Notes under the pieces: model-generated
Told to the model about the DNA's origin: nothing
Database searches by the model: none
Seen by the model: the letters and a program-made list of their open reading frames with translations, nothing else
Position numbers and translations under genes: made by a program
Part shown: piece by piece, positions 1 through 9,492 of the stretch
Numbering within the stretch: position 1 is the stretch's first letter
How the letters are laid out: each line of letters begins with the position of its first letter
DNA from: Protula sp. h YS-2021
Taxonomy: Eukaryota > Annelida > Polychaeta > Sabellida > Serpulidae
Assembly: GCA_949752745.1 (NCBI GenBank)
Contig: CATKHT010000140.1
Span: forward strand, 16,973 to 80,972
DNA: 64,000 nt
Direction of reading: 5' to 3'

Positions 1-429
1 ACTAATTTGTTGACTATCTCTCGGATTTTTAAACAGAATGATATAATGTGTATTCAAACTAATATTTCGCATCTCTTTCCCATGATGAAATAAATTATGC
101 ACAATAAAAATAATGCTTAGATTTTGATGACTGCTGCTAACACTAAAGAGACGTGTCATACGCTCATCACTATGACATTTCGTCATTAAGTCATCAATGA
201 TAAGTAAGTTTGGTTTTTTCGGGTTAAAACGCTCTTCAATGTCATCTGGAATGCCTTGGTAAAATTCCACGCCTTTCATTCCCTTGTACAAAGGCTGATC
301 TGCTGCATAAAGCCATAAAATGCTTTTTGGAGAGGGTTGAATCAACTTTTGTTCTAGAATTTCCTTCACCAGAGACGTTTTACCACTGCCTGTAGGTCCA
401 GAGACCAAACATGTAAATGGATGCTTCAT
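1..429 (-). CDS. Polinton packaging ATPase (FtsK/HerA-like), partial
   Basis: The reading frame is open from ATG at 429 to the window edge (143 residues, C-terminus missing). It has a Walker A motif GPTGSGKT at residues 11-18 and a Walker B motif NLLIIDDLM at 74-82. A segment near residues 104-125 (IIFIVHNLF, then LNTHYIILFKNPRD) is characteristic of the Polinton/adintovirus genome-packaging ATPases related to poxvirus A32. The family translocates DNA into capsids using ATP. Its start overlaps the integrase stop by four bases (ATGA), the compact spacing typical of viral genomes. The preserved motifs argue that it is, or recently was, under selection. Confidence 0.9.
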   Translation of the reverse strand, partial: MKHPFTCLVSGPTGSGKTSLVKEILEQKLIQPSPKSILWLYAADQPLYKGMKGVEFYQGIPDDIEERFNPKKPNLLIIDDLMTKCHSDERMTRLFSVSSSHQNLSIIFIVHNLFHHGKEMRNISLNTHYIILFKNPRDSQQIS

Positions 430-1526
430 TGTTGAATGTCTGTTTCTTTCACCCAACTGTTAAACTTGTTTGGCCAACCTAACCACTTGACAAATAATTC
501 TCTCACACCTCCTCGTCTTTTACGTGTTTTCAAGACTTTTTCAATTCTATACACAGATTCAATATCTTTGGTCACTTTCTGCAGTTCTTCTTCATAGAAA
601 TGGCCATCAATATCTTCGTCTAAAAAGTCTTTCACACGATACAAATGTATTCCTTGCTTCTTACAACGATGTGTGACAATGAAGACTTCTTGCGTCCATT
701 TGATGTGATAATCGCGTTGAAACACATATTTAATGTGGGAAATGCGAACATGATCGCCAATGTTAAATTTATACTTCTTCTTCTTCGGTTTCAATTTCAG
801 TTTGTCGACATACATATACTTCCATACTTTTGATTCGTTGTCTTTACGAATCTCGGCTGGAGCATATTTATTAGAAAGAGAACCATGAGGTCTATGGTTG
901 TAATTGTACACCAAGTCTGGAAGAATGTCTAAGTAACGGTAAGTTTGATTATGTAGAAAATACCGATACATCATTCCCTTCAGAGTACGAATGACTCTTT
1001 CAGCAAAGTTGGCTTTGGTTTCATTCTTTGTGGTATAAGCATGAATGCCTTCTTTCTTCAAAAATGCTTTTACCCATCTGATTTTAAATTCTGTTCCTTT
1101 ATCAGACCTTAGAGTTCGCGGTCTTCGTCGTGTGTCATGAAAAATCTTTTGGAAAGCTTGTATGACGCTGGTATGTGATTTATTAGGTATTGGCTGTACC
1201 CAGACATATTTGGAAAACACATCAATGACAATGAGTAAAAAGCGTATGTCATCATTATAGGGGGCTATGTTTCCCATATCAGCCAAATCAATATCCCACA
1301 TGTCATCAATACCACGTGTAATGACACGTTGTCTTTTGAACCTGTATTTGACAGGTTGGAGTAAACTGAAAGCATCTTGATCCTGTAGCCATTTCTTCAC
1401 TTGTGAATGTGTGACTGGTTGATTATGTTTTCGTAAGATGTGATACAGTTTGTAAGGACCAGCAAATGCTCCAGGCTGTCCAGGTTTGAAGTAAATATTG
1501 GTCAAGTAGTCTTTCCACGTCGACAT
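426..1526 (-). CDS. Polinton integrase with chromodomain
   Basis: A 366-residue rve-family integrase, which joins element ends to target DNA. The start is taken at ATG 1526 (MSTWKDYL); the open frame runs further upstream but without an ATG. An N-terminal region reading FKPGQPGAFAG is typical of Polinton integrases. The DDE triad is placed at D80 (WDIDLADM), D142 (RSDKGTEF) and E176 (NFAERVIRTLK). Residues 325-366 form a chromodomain (YRIEKVL..., FVKWLGWP...W). The length and domain order match Polinton c-integrases. No internal stop or frameshift is present, so it may be functional and could act on the non-autonomous relatives in this window, which share AG/CT ends (inference). Confidence 0.93.
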   Translation of the reverse strand: MSTWKDYLTNIYFKPGQPGAFAGPYKLYHILRKHNQPVTHSQVKKWLQDQDAFSLLQPVKYRFKRQRVITRGIDDMWDIDLADMGNIAPYNDDIRFLLIVIDVFSKYVWVQPIPNKSHTSVIQAFQKIFHDTRRRPRTLRSDKGTEFKIRWVKAFLKKEGIHAYTTKNETKANFAERVIRTLKGMMYRYFLHNQTYRYLDILPDLVYNYNHRPHGSLSNKYAPAEIRKDNESKVWKYMYVDKLKLKPKKKKYKFNIGDHVRISHIKYVFQRDYHIKWTQEVFIVTHRCKKQGIHLYRVKDFLDEDIDGHFYEEELQKVTKDIESVYRIEKVLKTRKRRGGVRELFVKWLGWPNKFNSWVKETDIQQ

Positions 1527-1653
1527 GATGAATGAAAACCACCTTCTCAACAGAACAGCTTTTATTTTATAACTCAACCAACATCACTTAACTAACATAG
1601 TAACTTAACTAACATGTATTTATAACTAACATGTATTTATAACTAACATATAT

Positions 1654-1986
1654 TTACAGATCAAGTATGGATACAATGGTATGAATCACTGGAGACCATT
1701 GGTCTTCAATGAACATTAACCAATGACTGAGTTCATCCAATGTAATAGCATCTACACCATATTTCTCACAGCGTTGATTTGCATTATCTAACACTTTATC
1801 TAAATGAATGTAATATTTAGCTTCATTCCAATATGTATAAACACATGCAGTATGACAAGTATGTTCTGAACACTCTTCATGTTGACAAGCAGGACAGACT
1901 AAATAGGCAAACTTTTTTACAGCGGATAACATTTCTTCACAATAAGCTTTTTGCACAATATATTGTCTCAGTGTCATGTCCGCCAT
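1654..1986 (-). CDS. Small cysteine-rich ORF of the Polinton, function unknown
   Basis: 110 residues from ATG 1986; the frame extends nine codons upstream without an ATG. A central cluster CPACQHEECSEHTCHTAC looks like a metal-binding knuckle. The rest is predicted mostly helical with acidic patches. I do not recognise the family. It lies 128 bases upstream of the integrase on the same strand, and the block-wise arrangement suggests it is an element gene. No copy is visible in the two decayed relatives at 5-11 kb. Confidence 0.6.
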   Translation of the reverse strand: MADMTLRQYIVQKAYCEEMLSAVKKFAYLVCPACQHEECSEHTCHTACVYTYWNEAKYYIHLDKVLDNANQRCEKYGVDAITLDELSHWLMFIEDQWSPVIHTIVSILDL

Positions 1987-2358
1987 TATGCAGTCTTGTG
2001 AGTCTTGAATCAATGCAGCACAAGTCTGTCAGGTTTAGCAAGTTATGCTGCTCCGGCAATGTAGCACAAGTCTGTCAAATTCAGCAAGTTTTTTCCAGTT
2101 GCTGTTCACTTAACACACTTCTCCATGTTCACACGTCTGCACATCAAGTCTCACACAACAAGATTCTCCATGTTGACTTTGTTTCTGTTGTTTTATTCTG
2201 ACATGTCGGTTTCTTCCTGTAATAAAATATCTTTTAATATATTTGCTGCCTCTTCTATCATGTTCTTTCTTTGTTTACGTTGAAAACACTCACATAAAAC
2301 TAAATTTGCTAGTAAGAAAAACATTGTTATCAATTCACTATGTTGTCATAAACATGTT

Positions 2359-2691
2359 TTAAAAGGTTTTTATATAACTTACTTGATAAAGCTGCTCGGT
2401 TTCCTCTTCTTCTTTACAACAATCTCTCAAATGATCCACTACGGTGAAATATACTTCAACATCAGTACGAGCAGAATAAAGTGCAGAATCAAAGTCAAAG
2501 TCAGGATCTTCTTCTATTCCAATTTTATGACATTCTCCAAGAAATCTTGAATGCAGTTCAATCACATCAAGACTATGATGTACAACATCCCAAAAAGCAT
2601 CCAAATGATAAAGTTGATAGTCTGGAGTGCCACAGCAAGCAAGTTTAGCAATCATCAAGTCAATATAAGCATTTTTAAAACATGCATCCAT
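2359..2691 (-). CDS. Small acidic ORF of the Polinton (110 aa), function unknown
   Basis: 110 residues beginning at ATG 2691. It is acidic, with an EEEE stretch near the C-terminus and a core IELHSRFLGECHKIGIEEDPDF. A decayed plus-strand homologue exists at 10674-10907 (IELHSRFIEQRYETGIEDAEDF). Conservation of this core between two diverged elements shows it is a real protein rather than a chance frame. It sits 27 bases downstream of the PC4-like gene, in the same orientation. No known domain is recognised. Confidence 0.7.
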   Translation of the reverse strand: MDACFKNAYIDLMIAKLACCGTPDYQLYHLDAFWDVVHHSLDVIELHSRFLGECHKIGIEEDPDFDFDSALYSARTDVEVYFTVVDHLRDCCKEEEETEQLYQVSYIKTF

Positions 2692-2718
2692 CTTGATTCA
2701 GTGTGTCTTGTGAGCTTT

Positions 2719-3366
2719 TTACTTTGCTTCACTGACTTTAAGTACTCCACACTTGCCGCAGAAGTTGTTTGGTTCACACAACTTGCAATTATACTTGTGG
2801 CAGTTGCAATGATAATCTTCCACATATCCACAAGCACCACAATAGTCGCAGGTAAGTCCAAGTTGATTTTGTACGTTCATGTTCTCCAACTGAACTTCAG
2901 TCAGCCTTTTCTTGGATAGCTTTGACACCTTCATCCGACCATCCTTTTGCAGCTTGATGATCGTTTTCTTGTCATGACATTCCTCACATGGTGATAGGGC
3001 TGAGTTGATGTTGTCCATCTCCTGAAGCAGTGTCTCCCATTCACCATCATTCATGTTGATGTGATGTGTGTATTCTTTCCCTTCAAACCGTGACGTGCGC
3101 ACAAAACTCACATAACGCATATCCAAGTATGAAATGACTTCAAGCCACTTCGTTTGCGTTAAGTATAGTTTGAAGCCAATGTCGCGTAAATTTTTCAAGC
3201 TCTGGCACACAATCTTCCACAAAGATGGTGAATAAGCACACCATCTCTCTCCACGTGTGATGCGTAGAAATGGCCCATATTTTCCATACTCCACAGTAAT
3301 GGTTAAGTTAGCACTAATTTTAAAGCTGCTGCTGCGCTGCGTTGTGTTGCTTGTCTTGTTTTCCAT
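2719..3366 (-). CDS. PC4-like / zinc-ribbon protein of the Polinton
   Basis: 215 residues from ATG 3366, chosen because a TATA box (TATAAAAGGG, 3442-3451) lies about 80 bases upstream. The frame itself runs further, into the TATA. Residues 24-60 and 83-118 each resemble the strand-strand-helix pattern of PC4/Sub1 single-stranded-DNA-binding domains (YGPFLRITRGERW...SPSLWKIVCQSL and RYVSFVRTSRFEG...MNDGEWETLLQEM). The C-terminus (173-206) is a cysteine/histidine-rich ribbon, CDYCGACGYVED..CNCH..CKLC..FCGKC. A decayed homologue lies at 9914-10554 on the other strand. The PC4 assignment is by eye and needs a profile search. A transcription or DNA-binding role is inferred. Confidence 0.7.
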   Translation of the reverse strand: MENKTSNTTQRSSSFKISANLTITVEYGKYGPFLRITRGERWCAYSPSLWKIVCQSLKNLRDIGFKLYLTQTKWLEVISYLDMRYVSFVRTSRFEGKEYTHHINMNDGEWETLLQEMDNINSALSPCEECHDKKTIIKLQKDGRMKVSKLSKKRLTEVQLENMNVQNQLGLTCDYCGACGYVEDYHCNCHKYNCKLCEPNNFCGKCGVLKVSEAK

Positions 3367-3441
3367 GGCTGCAACAATGTATTGATGATCCACTCCCTCA
3401 AACTGTCTGCTGAGAAATGACTTCACTCTGCTGAGTTCACT

Positions 3442-3451
3442 CCCTTTTATA
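3442..3451 (-). promoter_or_regulatory. TATA box of the PC4-like/zinc-ribbon gene
   Basis: TATAAAAGGG on the minus strand, about 75 bases before the chosen ATG at 3366. It overlaps the 3' end of the upstream ORF. The decayed homologue at 9914 has TATATAAG at a similar distance (9807-9814), which supports real promoter function. Confidence 0.65.
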
Positions 3452-3965
3452 CCCAACTGGTTGCTGAGTCAAGCTTTTCAAACTTCTTGCAAACGTTTGA
3501 ATTCACTTCAACTCGTCCATGGTTGAATCGAACAAGGTCTGATACATTCGTCGTCAATGGAACATCATCATCATAAAGTAAAATGATTCTTGCAGCTACA
3601 ACTAACATGAGCTCAACTGCCCAAATTGTATTCGCGTTGATAAATGCTGAATCAATGTCATAAGTTGATATGATAAATGTTAAATCAATGTTATAAGTTG
3701 ATAGTATATGTAGATCTTCACAGTCACGTAGAAACGAGTCGATGAAATCACTTGGAATAGTCTTTCCGACAGCTTCCCAATGCAGATGTAAATTCTTCAC
3801 TTGCTGCATCCAATCCCATTCAAAAGTAGGAAGCTTTGAAAACACATAGTTAGTATAATTCACTTTGAAGACGTCGTCCATAGTCATACATCTGTCAAGA
3901 AGTAATGCTGATATTGTGAAGTCTTTTCTCGTCACACAATGTATTACTAGTTGACTAGTTGACAT
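3447..3965 (-). CDS. Polinton ORF (172 aa), function unknown
   Basis: 172 residues from ATG 3965. An internal ATG at 3887 (MTMDDVFKVNY) is an alternative start. A TATA box at 3978-3985 lies so close to 3965 that transcription may begin downstream of the first ATG, which favours the internal start. A decayed homologue at 10938-11087 aligns across the motif DDVFxVNYTxxVFSKLPxFE. The C-terminal half is rich in Ser, Asn and hydrophobic residues. No domain is recognised. It is the outermost gene before the terminal repeat. Confidence 0.65.
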   Translation of the reverse strand: MSTSQLVIHCVTRKDFTISALLLDRCMTMDDVFKVNYTNYVFSKLPTFEWDWMQQVKNLHLHWEAVGKTIPSDFIDSFLRDCEDLHILSTYNIDLTFIISTYDIDSAFINANTIWAVELMLVVAARIILLYDDDVPLTTNVSDLVRFNHGRVEVNSNVCKKFEKLDSATSWV

Positions 3966-3977
3966 GTTTCACTCATG

Positions 3978-3985
3978 CTTTTATA
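3978..3985 (-). promoter_or_regulatory. TATA box upstream of the 172-aa Polinton ORF
   Basis: TATAAAAG on the minus strand, 13 bases before the first ATG at 3965 and about 90 before the internal ATG at 3887. The short first spacing suggests the internal start is used. Confidence 0.6.
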
Positions 3986-4093
3986 CTACTTCCATGTAAT
4001 CAAAATATGGTGTGTAACTTTGTTCAAAAATTGCTGACTCAGCAGAATTTTACTTATGTATATGAATGTCTCACTTACAGTTGTACTGCTGAG

Positions 4094-4240
4094 TTCAGAA
4101 TCGTCTGAAACGGATAAATATGCAAAAATCACAATTTCGAGGGGGGGGGGGTGGTCGACCGAAAAAATGAAAAATGTTCAGAATCGTCTGAAACGGATAA
4201 ATATTCAAAAATCACAATTTCGAGGGGGGGGGGGTCATCA
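4094..4240 (+). repeat. Two 83-bp direct repeats, each led by the 16-bp palindrome
   Basis: The palindrome TTCAGAATCGTCTGAA at 4094-4109 and 4177-4192 is followed each time by cggataaatat, a short A-rich stretch, caatttcgag and a poly-G run of about ten. The same palindrome occurs at 8497, 9570 (imperfect), 9758 and, in the complete element, near 56064 and 59287. Its position upstream of outward-facing genes suggests a regulator-binding site. Confidence 0.75.
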
Positions 4241-4319
4241 CTTTTTAGGGTCTGTTGCCATGGTTACACTGATTGACAGGTGGAGTTCGTTGACTTCATG
4301 ATGATTGACTCGGCCAACA

Positions 4320-4574
4320 CTATCAAGCAACTTTCGCTCCAGACTTTCGCTCCAGACAGTATGACCTCATTATGACGTCATCATGACGTCATTATCACGT
4401 CATGGATGGTCGCGCCTATCCTAACGCTTATCATGACTTCCGCTCCAGACAACACTTCCGCTCCAGACAACACTTCCGGTCCAGACGCTATGACGTCACT
4501 TCCAGACATGATGACGTCACTTCCAGACAGTATGACGTCACAAAGTGAGCTGAAAACGGCATTTCTACCCTACT
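4320..4574. repeat. Terminal-repeat region of the Polinton: TGACGTCA sites and cttccgctccagac repeats
   Basis: Alternating copies of a roughly 16-bp unit (acttccgctccagac and variants, about eight copies) and perfect or near-perfect TGACGTCA palindromes fill 4335-4548. The sequence then ends in TACCCTACT at 4566-4574, taken as the element terminus. Confidence 0.65.
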
Positions 4575-5331
4575 AGTCGTTGTTTGGAAACTCTTGTCAT
4601 AGGAGCAAAGAAGAAAAACATAGACATCAGAGATTCAAAGCCCCCAGCCAACGCCATTTTTGGTCGATCACACTCCAACTTTGACGTTGCACATTCTAAA
4701 TGAACATTCTTCCAAAATGTTAAATTTGAAAACGAGCCGACCACAAAAACTTATCGTTTTGGTACGTACAAAATATAGCAACCCAAATGTTAACGGACGA
4801 ATGGACAGACGGACGGACGGACTAACCTATAGCAATAGCCCTCAGCCAAAATTTGGCTGGTCGCTATAAGGAAAGGGAAATTGACAAGTTAAAAAAATTC
4901 AATATCACTGGGAATGTGCAAGACTCTCCTTTGTCAAGTACTTAAAAACATTCAACAACATAGGTGTCTTTTTTTTAGAGATGAATCTGTGTTGTTGCGC
5001 TTTGTCGTCTTTGCAATAAAAAATGAAGCAAATGTATGTAGAGTTTAAGGCATCGTAGTATATGACCCAAAACGAATATTGACATTGTTATTATCTTGAA
5101 AGTTGACCAGGCCACAGTGTAGATTGAAAGTAGGGGAAAAAAGACAGTTCTGGATAAACTGACGTCATAATGAAGTCAGATCCCCCTTGGAAACTTTTAC
5201 AATATCTATTTTAAGATGAGAAATTTTACAACATCTATTTTTAGAAATCTCCTGGAAACTTGGAAATCACAATTTTGGCGGGAAATCGAAAACCTGGATG
5301 TATAAATGGACCAGCGATAACAAATAGCAGT
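4575..5331. other. Spacer without genes, repeat-derived
   Basis: No plausible coding frame. 4790-4870 carries (gacg)n repeats followed by ctatagcaatagccc, resembling the tail of a dispersed repeat. The remainder is AT-rich with no recognisable feature. Confidence 0.4.
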
Positions 5332-5741
5332 AGTAGGGAAACGAGAGTTTTGTTTCAATCAATCATCGTGGCGCCATCAATCACGTGATCAATTAAGACA
5401 ATTAAGTAAAAAAAGCAAATTAAGCCCTACCCAATAATACTTTCTGTCTATCATCTGTCATCAATCACGTGACATCCGCCCCCTGAGTAAGGAAAAACGA
5501 AAGTTCTGGACCAATCAATCATCGTGACGTCATGAATCAAGCCCAAGTTGTAGACAGGAAGTGACAATGGTGGTAGTTGTTGTTATTGGAAGTGAAAATT
5601 TGGGTAGGTGAAATTGTTTGTTCTGTGTATTTGCTATGTCAATTTATTTTTGGTTGGTGATGTGGGAAGAGCACGCCATTCAAAGATGTGCTCGAATTGA
5701 AAGCCCATTCACAGATGTGTTCGACGTTTAGTCAGATAAGT

Positions 5742-6310
5742 CTATTTTTTTTCATCTGTTTCACTCTTTTCCACTTCACTGTCCATATCGCTTTCTTCGT
5801 GGCTATTTTCATCTTCTTCCTCCTCATCTAGAAGCTCTTCAAAGAATGCATCGTTTCTTCTTATAGCCGCCTTTAGTGCCTTAGACTACTCGCAATGTTT
5901 TTCATCAACAAAGTAATTAAAGTCTTCTAAAATGTTTTGATAATGTTTGCTTTGTTATAGACGTTGGGTATATTTGAATAGTCTCATGAACAGTTGTTTT
6001 GGTCCACGCTTATAAACGGGTCGAAAGTCATCGCTTGCTATTCCACGCCCATCTTCAAGCCCTTGTTCTTCATATTCTGAAACCTTTTCTTGACATTTGT
6101 TATCATGGTCGTCATATACTTCCTTATCTCTAACTCACTGTCAGAACTGCTGTCATCGTCACTCTCGCCACACTGCTTCATATGCGTGGATAAAGCTTCT
6201 TCGCTGTTGTATAACGCATCATTCTATACAAGCATGTGCATTAATTTCAGCCATGTTGACTCTTTGACGTTTAATAGAAGACTCATCTAACATTTCCATG
6301 AAAGGCATTT
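5742..6310 (-). pseudogene. C2H2/acidic-protein relic, minus-strand copy
   Basis: Read on the minus strand it matches most of the 244-residue protein at 56462-57196: second zinc-finger region (HAC..), acidic Ser/Glu tract, FRPVYKRG-type segment and the C-terminal AFFEELLDEEEEDEN acidic tail ending at the TAG at 5742. Several in-frame stops and frameshifts break it. Confidence 0.8.
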
Positions 6311-6339
6311 TTATGAGCTTTTTAGATCTATCTTCCATT

Positions 6340-6540
6340 CTCTCAAAACGTTTTAGAAGACTTCAATTACTTTGTTGATAAAAACATTGCGAGTATTCTT
6401 AGGCACTAAAGGCGGCTATAGCAAAAAACAATGCATTCCTTGAAGTGCTTCTAGATAAGGAGGAGGAAGATGACAGCAATGACGAAAAAACAGATACGGA
6501 CAGTGAGGTGGAACAGAGTGTAATAGATGAAGAACACTAG
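6340..6540 (+). pseudogene. C2H2/acidic-protein relic, plus-strand C-terminal fragment
   Basis: Matches only the last 55 or so residues of the 56462-57196 protein (FVDxKH..KALKAAI..NNAF, acidic tail, terminal TAG at 6540), with stops. With the preceding minus-strand copy it forms an inverted duplication centred near 6320. Confidence 0.75.
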
Positions 6541-6732
6541 ACTTATTTGACTGAGCTTTATAATATTGTTATTAATTTAAGCGAATTAAGTGCATCAATA
6601 AAACTATTAAATATATGTCTTGCTTTTTTATGCTTAAACGCAGTTTCAACGTTCTTCACATATGAAATCGCAGGAAGCTAAGGTCCTTGGCTCGGTTTTA
6701 ATTCATCCGTAAACCATAAATCATACATCATA

Positions 6733-6774
<42 letters not shown>

Positions 6775-6782
6775 TATTATAG
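6733..6782. repeat. (ATT)n microsatellite
   Basis: About 16 ATT units in the intergenic spacer between the convergent relics. The spacer up to 7500 resembles the spacer at 57500-57830 and has no gene. Confidence 0.9.
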
Positions 6783-7526
6783 ACAATTATTGTTTGAAAA
6801 AAATAGAAAGTTGAAAAGGATCATAAATTTTTTTTATTTTATTGAATATCTCAAATATTAACACTTAATGCGAACTACAATTATCATAAACACCATAGTA
6901 AAATACTGACATTTATTGAGAATAAAAGCAAAACTATTTCAAATACATATTAGCCAACTCACAAGAACTTAAACTGATATAAGTATTAAAAATGTTATCA
7001 GCCCCTTTGCAAATGTTATGAAAACTGACATAACATTGATCCAGTCCAATCAATTCCACATCAACATGGTTTGATAATATGAATTCATTTAGACTTTTCA
7101 TAGTTCACATGTTAGCAGTAAAGACAATGTTATTTGAACCACGCATCAATTGTACATGGTTATTTGGTTCAAAGCTAACTTTCAAGTTCCTGCCAAGCAT
7201 CAAAAACTTGACTCCAATATTTTGCACTGAGAGTGATGGAATCGATGTATTCGCTAAGCTCATCACACTTTTGAAACTGTATACAGTGTTCATCGTCGGG
7301 TTCAAAGACTCTCACATTAAGATGTTCTGACACTTGTAGAAGAAATCCTAATATTGATCAGAAATCAAAGCAATCCCTCACCAAGGCTTAATCTTCAGGA
7401 GATAGGATATGTGAGTTTCACAATAAGAGATTGTCAGTTCACGCAAGTGATTCAGAGATAGTTTACGTTTGAATTCATGATGATAAATGAGTTCTACTGA
7501 GCCATCCTATAACTGTTACTGCATTT

Positions 7527-8082
7527 TTACACATCTACCTGCTGAAGCACGAGATCTACTGACGTCATTTGCTGCTTCAGCATTTGCAAGTCTTTCAATG
7601 ACAACAAAATTCCCTTCCTGGTAGGATATAACCTTCCAGATGTATGATCCGTAATATATTCACGAATGTTAACCATCACTTTCAAATGATATTTGACCAA
7701 TTTAATATATGTTTTTCCATTAATGGGTATCATAACCGGTAAATCATCTACACTCATCTTCTTCTTCATGGGCTTTGTAGTGACAGCTTTACACTTAGGT
7801 TCTGGTTTGACTTTAGGCTCTACCTTACTTTTTTCGCTTTTTACACGGTGGAACGGTAGCTGGTAACTCATCTCTTTTTATCTTTCCAAATTGTGGTCGC
7901 CTTCGAAGCTGTTGTTGTGGTAGTGACTTCAATTCAGACTTTGCCATGAGCATTGCCTTACACGTTGCTGTAGGTATTGTCTCAGGCTTTGCTATAGAAT
8001 TTTCTGTAGGCATTGTCTCAGACTTTCCTGTAGGCATTACCATAGATGGTAGTTGTTGTTCAAACACTGCAGAGATGTTCAC
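7527..8082 (-). pseudogene. PC4-like protein relic (start lost, one frameshift)
   Basis: Homologous end to end to the intact 188-residue protein at 57834-58400, including SVDDLPVMIPING, the PC4-like VMVNIREYITDHTSGRLYPTRKGILLSL block and the basic PPCKKRK stretch. The initiating ATG of the intact copy is ATC here (GTG-AAC-ATC against GTG-AAC-ATG), and one frameshift near 7840-7870 separates N- and C-terminal halves. The PC4 domain half is otherwise open. Confidence 0.85.
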
Positions 8083-8379
8083 TCTTCAATTCATTAGCTA
8101 TAGATATAGAATGTTTGATATGTCTGAGGAGGGGCGCCTTTTATGTTCTATAAGTTGTGTAATGCCCAAGTGACAAGAGTTTCCAAACAACCAGACTGTC
8201 GGTAAATTTCTATTACCGAAAATAAGCAGACAAGCGAAACACCCCTTTTTTCTTAATCTATATTACATATTACGGATGCACACATGTTAGCCTGATTCAG
8301 GTTTACTTATTCTATAATGGGATGAGAAATGATTGATATGACTAAATATCATATGCCTGCTCATGAATCGAAAGAAGGG

Positions 8380-8712
8380 GAGGCCAGGTGGCCCAGTTAT
8401 CTCGTCCTTTACTTTAGGCTTGGCTCAGTTCTCTCGTCCTATGAAGTTTCCCACCAGGGGGGGAGGGGGATGGCAGGTGGTCAAAAACCAAAAATGTTCA
8501 GAATCGTCTGAAACGGAAAAAATGCAAAATTACAAAAAAAAATCCACGGGGTGAGGTGGCCAAGTTGTCTGGTCTTATACTTTATGCTTGGCTGAGTTCT
8601 CTCGTGCCAACTTCTCTCGTCCTATACTTTATGCTTGGCTAAGTTTTCTCGTGGCCCAGTGGTCTCGCCCTATACTTTATGCTTGGTTTAGTTCTCTCCT
8701 TTATTCCCTACT
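8380..8712. repeat. Terminal-repeat array: ctctcgtcctatactttatgcttggct units
   Basis: Roughly 45-bp units containing ctctcgtcctatactttatgc recur about five times. The 16-bp palindrome TTCAGAATCGTCTGAA is at 8497-8512. An inverted version of the same array lies at 9493-9720, so these are facing ends of two related elements. Confidence 0.7.
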
Positions 8713-9492
8713 ATTACATTTGCATTTGGACTGATCTTAAAACCCTTCCTTATGTTCGAGCATTGTTCACGCTCGTCTGACATTCTTGCGCTCCTTGTGC
8801 AAATTCAGGAGGAATTTATTTTGAGAAATTTAGACACTTAATTTGGTGTTATCGTTATATTAAATTTGAAATTTAAAAACCTTGTAAAATATCAAAATTT
8901 TTATAATGGGGTTATAAATGTAATGCATTTTCCGTTATTTCTAATATAAATATTTTAAAAGTTTCTCCGATTAAAATTTACGTTGCTTTGTAGAATCAAC
9001 CTTATCTGTCCCAGAAATGCTTTGTTATTTAAATAAGTAGACCAAATATAGTATAGCTTTAATATATCAAAGCTGTCTATATATTTATATTTATAAATGT
9101 TAAATATAAGTCATTTGAGAAATCTTATATTATATTTTCGGACCAAAAAGTTTGAGGATTGGCCGGTACCTCTCTTCAGGTATTTGTTTTATATTGCTTT
9201 ATTTAAGTTATATAGAAGCGAATTAGTTTTTAGAGTTATATGCTTCGTAAATAGAAAAATGATTTAGTTGCCTAATTTAATTTATGTCATCATTTACAAG
9301 CTCGACAATCACTACCCAGATGCACTCTTTCACCGTACTGGGCAGAAGGAAATATTTCGTTTGAAGCTGAGCATTTTCCTTTAATGTTTTTTTTTTCAGA
9401 TTCAGTGATCATTATCTGTTATGGGGAATGTAATTTATAGTTGAGGGCAGGCTTACATAGTTTAAATCCAATAGCACCAACTTAATTTTAAC
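8713..9492. other. AT-rich spacer, nothing recognised
   Basis: No supported coding region or repeat between the two Polinton-type remnants. Confidence 0.5.

Larger units (their letters stand above)
1..4574 (-). mobile_element. Polinton/Maverick (adintovirus-like) element, right-hand part
   Basis: A compact block of minus-strand genes runs off the left edge of the window. It includes the diagnostic Polinton pair of an FtsK/HerA-type packaging ATPase and an rve integrase with a C-terminal chromodomain. The proposed right terminus is CCCTACT at 4568-4574, the mirror image of the AGTAGGG start of the complete element at 53255. DNA polymerase B, capsid and protease genes are not in the window. 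The left terminus is outside, so neither the 6-bp target duplication nor the full length can be checked. The terminal 600 bases hold repeats with TGACGTCA sites and a 16-bp palindrome shared with the other related elements. Confidence 0.85.
5332..8712. mobile_element. Decayed short Polinton-type element with C2H2 and PC4-like gene remnants
   Basis: It begins AGTAGGGAAACG and ends TTTATTCCCTACT, the same AG/CT termini as the complete element at 53255. Inside are a minus-strand C2H2-protein relic, a plus-strand fragment of the same gene, and a convergent minus-strand PC4-like relic. The right end holds repeated ctctcgtcctatactttatgc units and the 16-bp palindrome at 8497-8512. The 6-bp flanks (agcagt and attaca) do not match, so one end may be rearranged or not original. 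Confidence 0.6.

Noticed and set aside
5332..8712. 6-bp target duplication for the decayed Polinton-type element
   Set aside because: Flanks agcagt and attaca do not match, so the element ends are proposed on terminal sequence alone.
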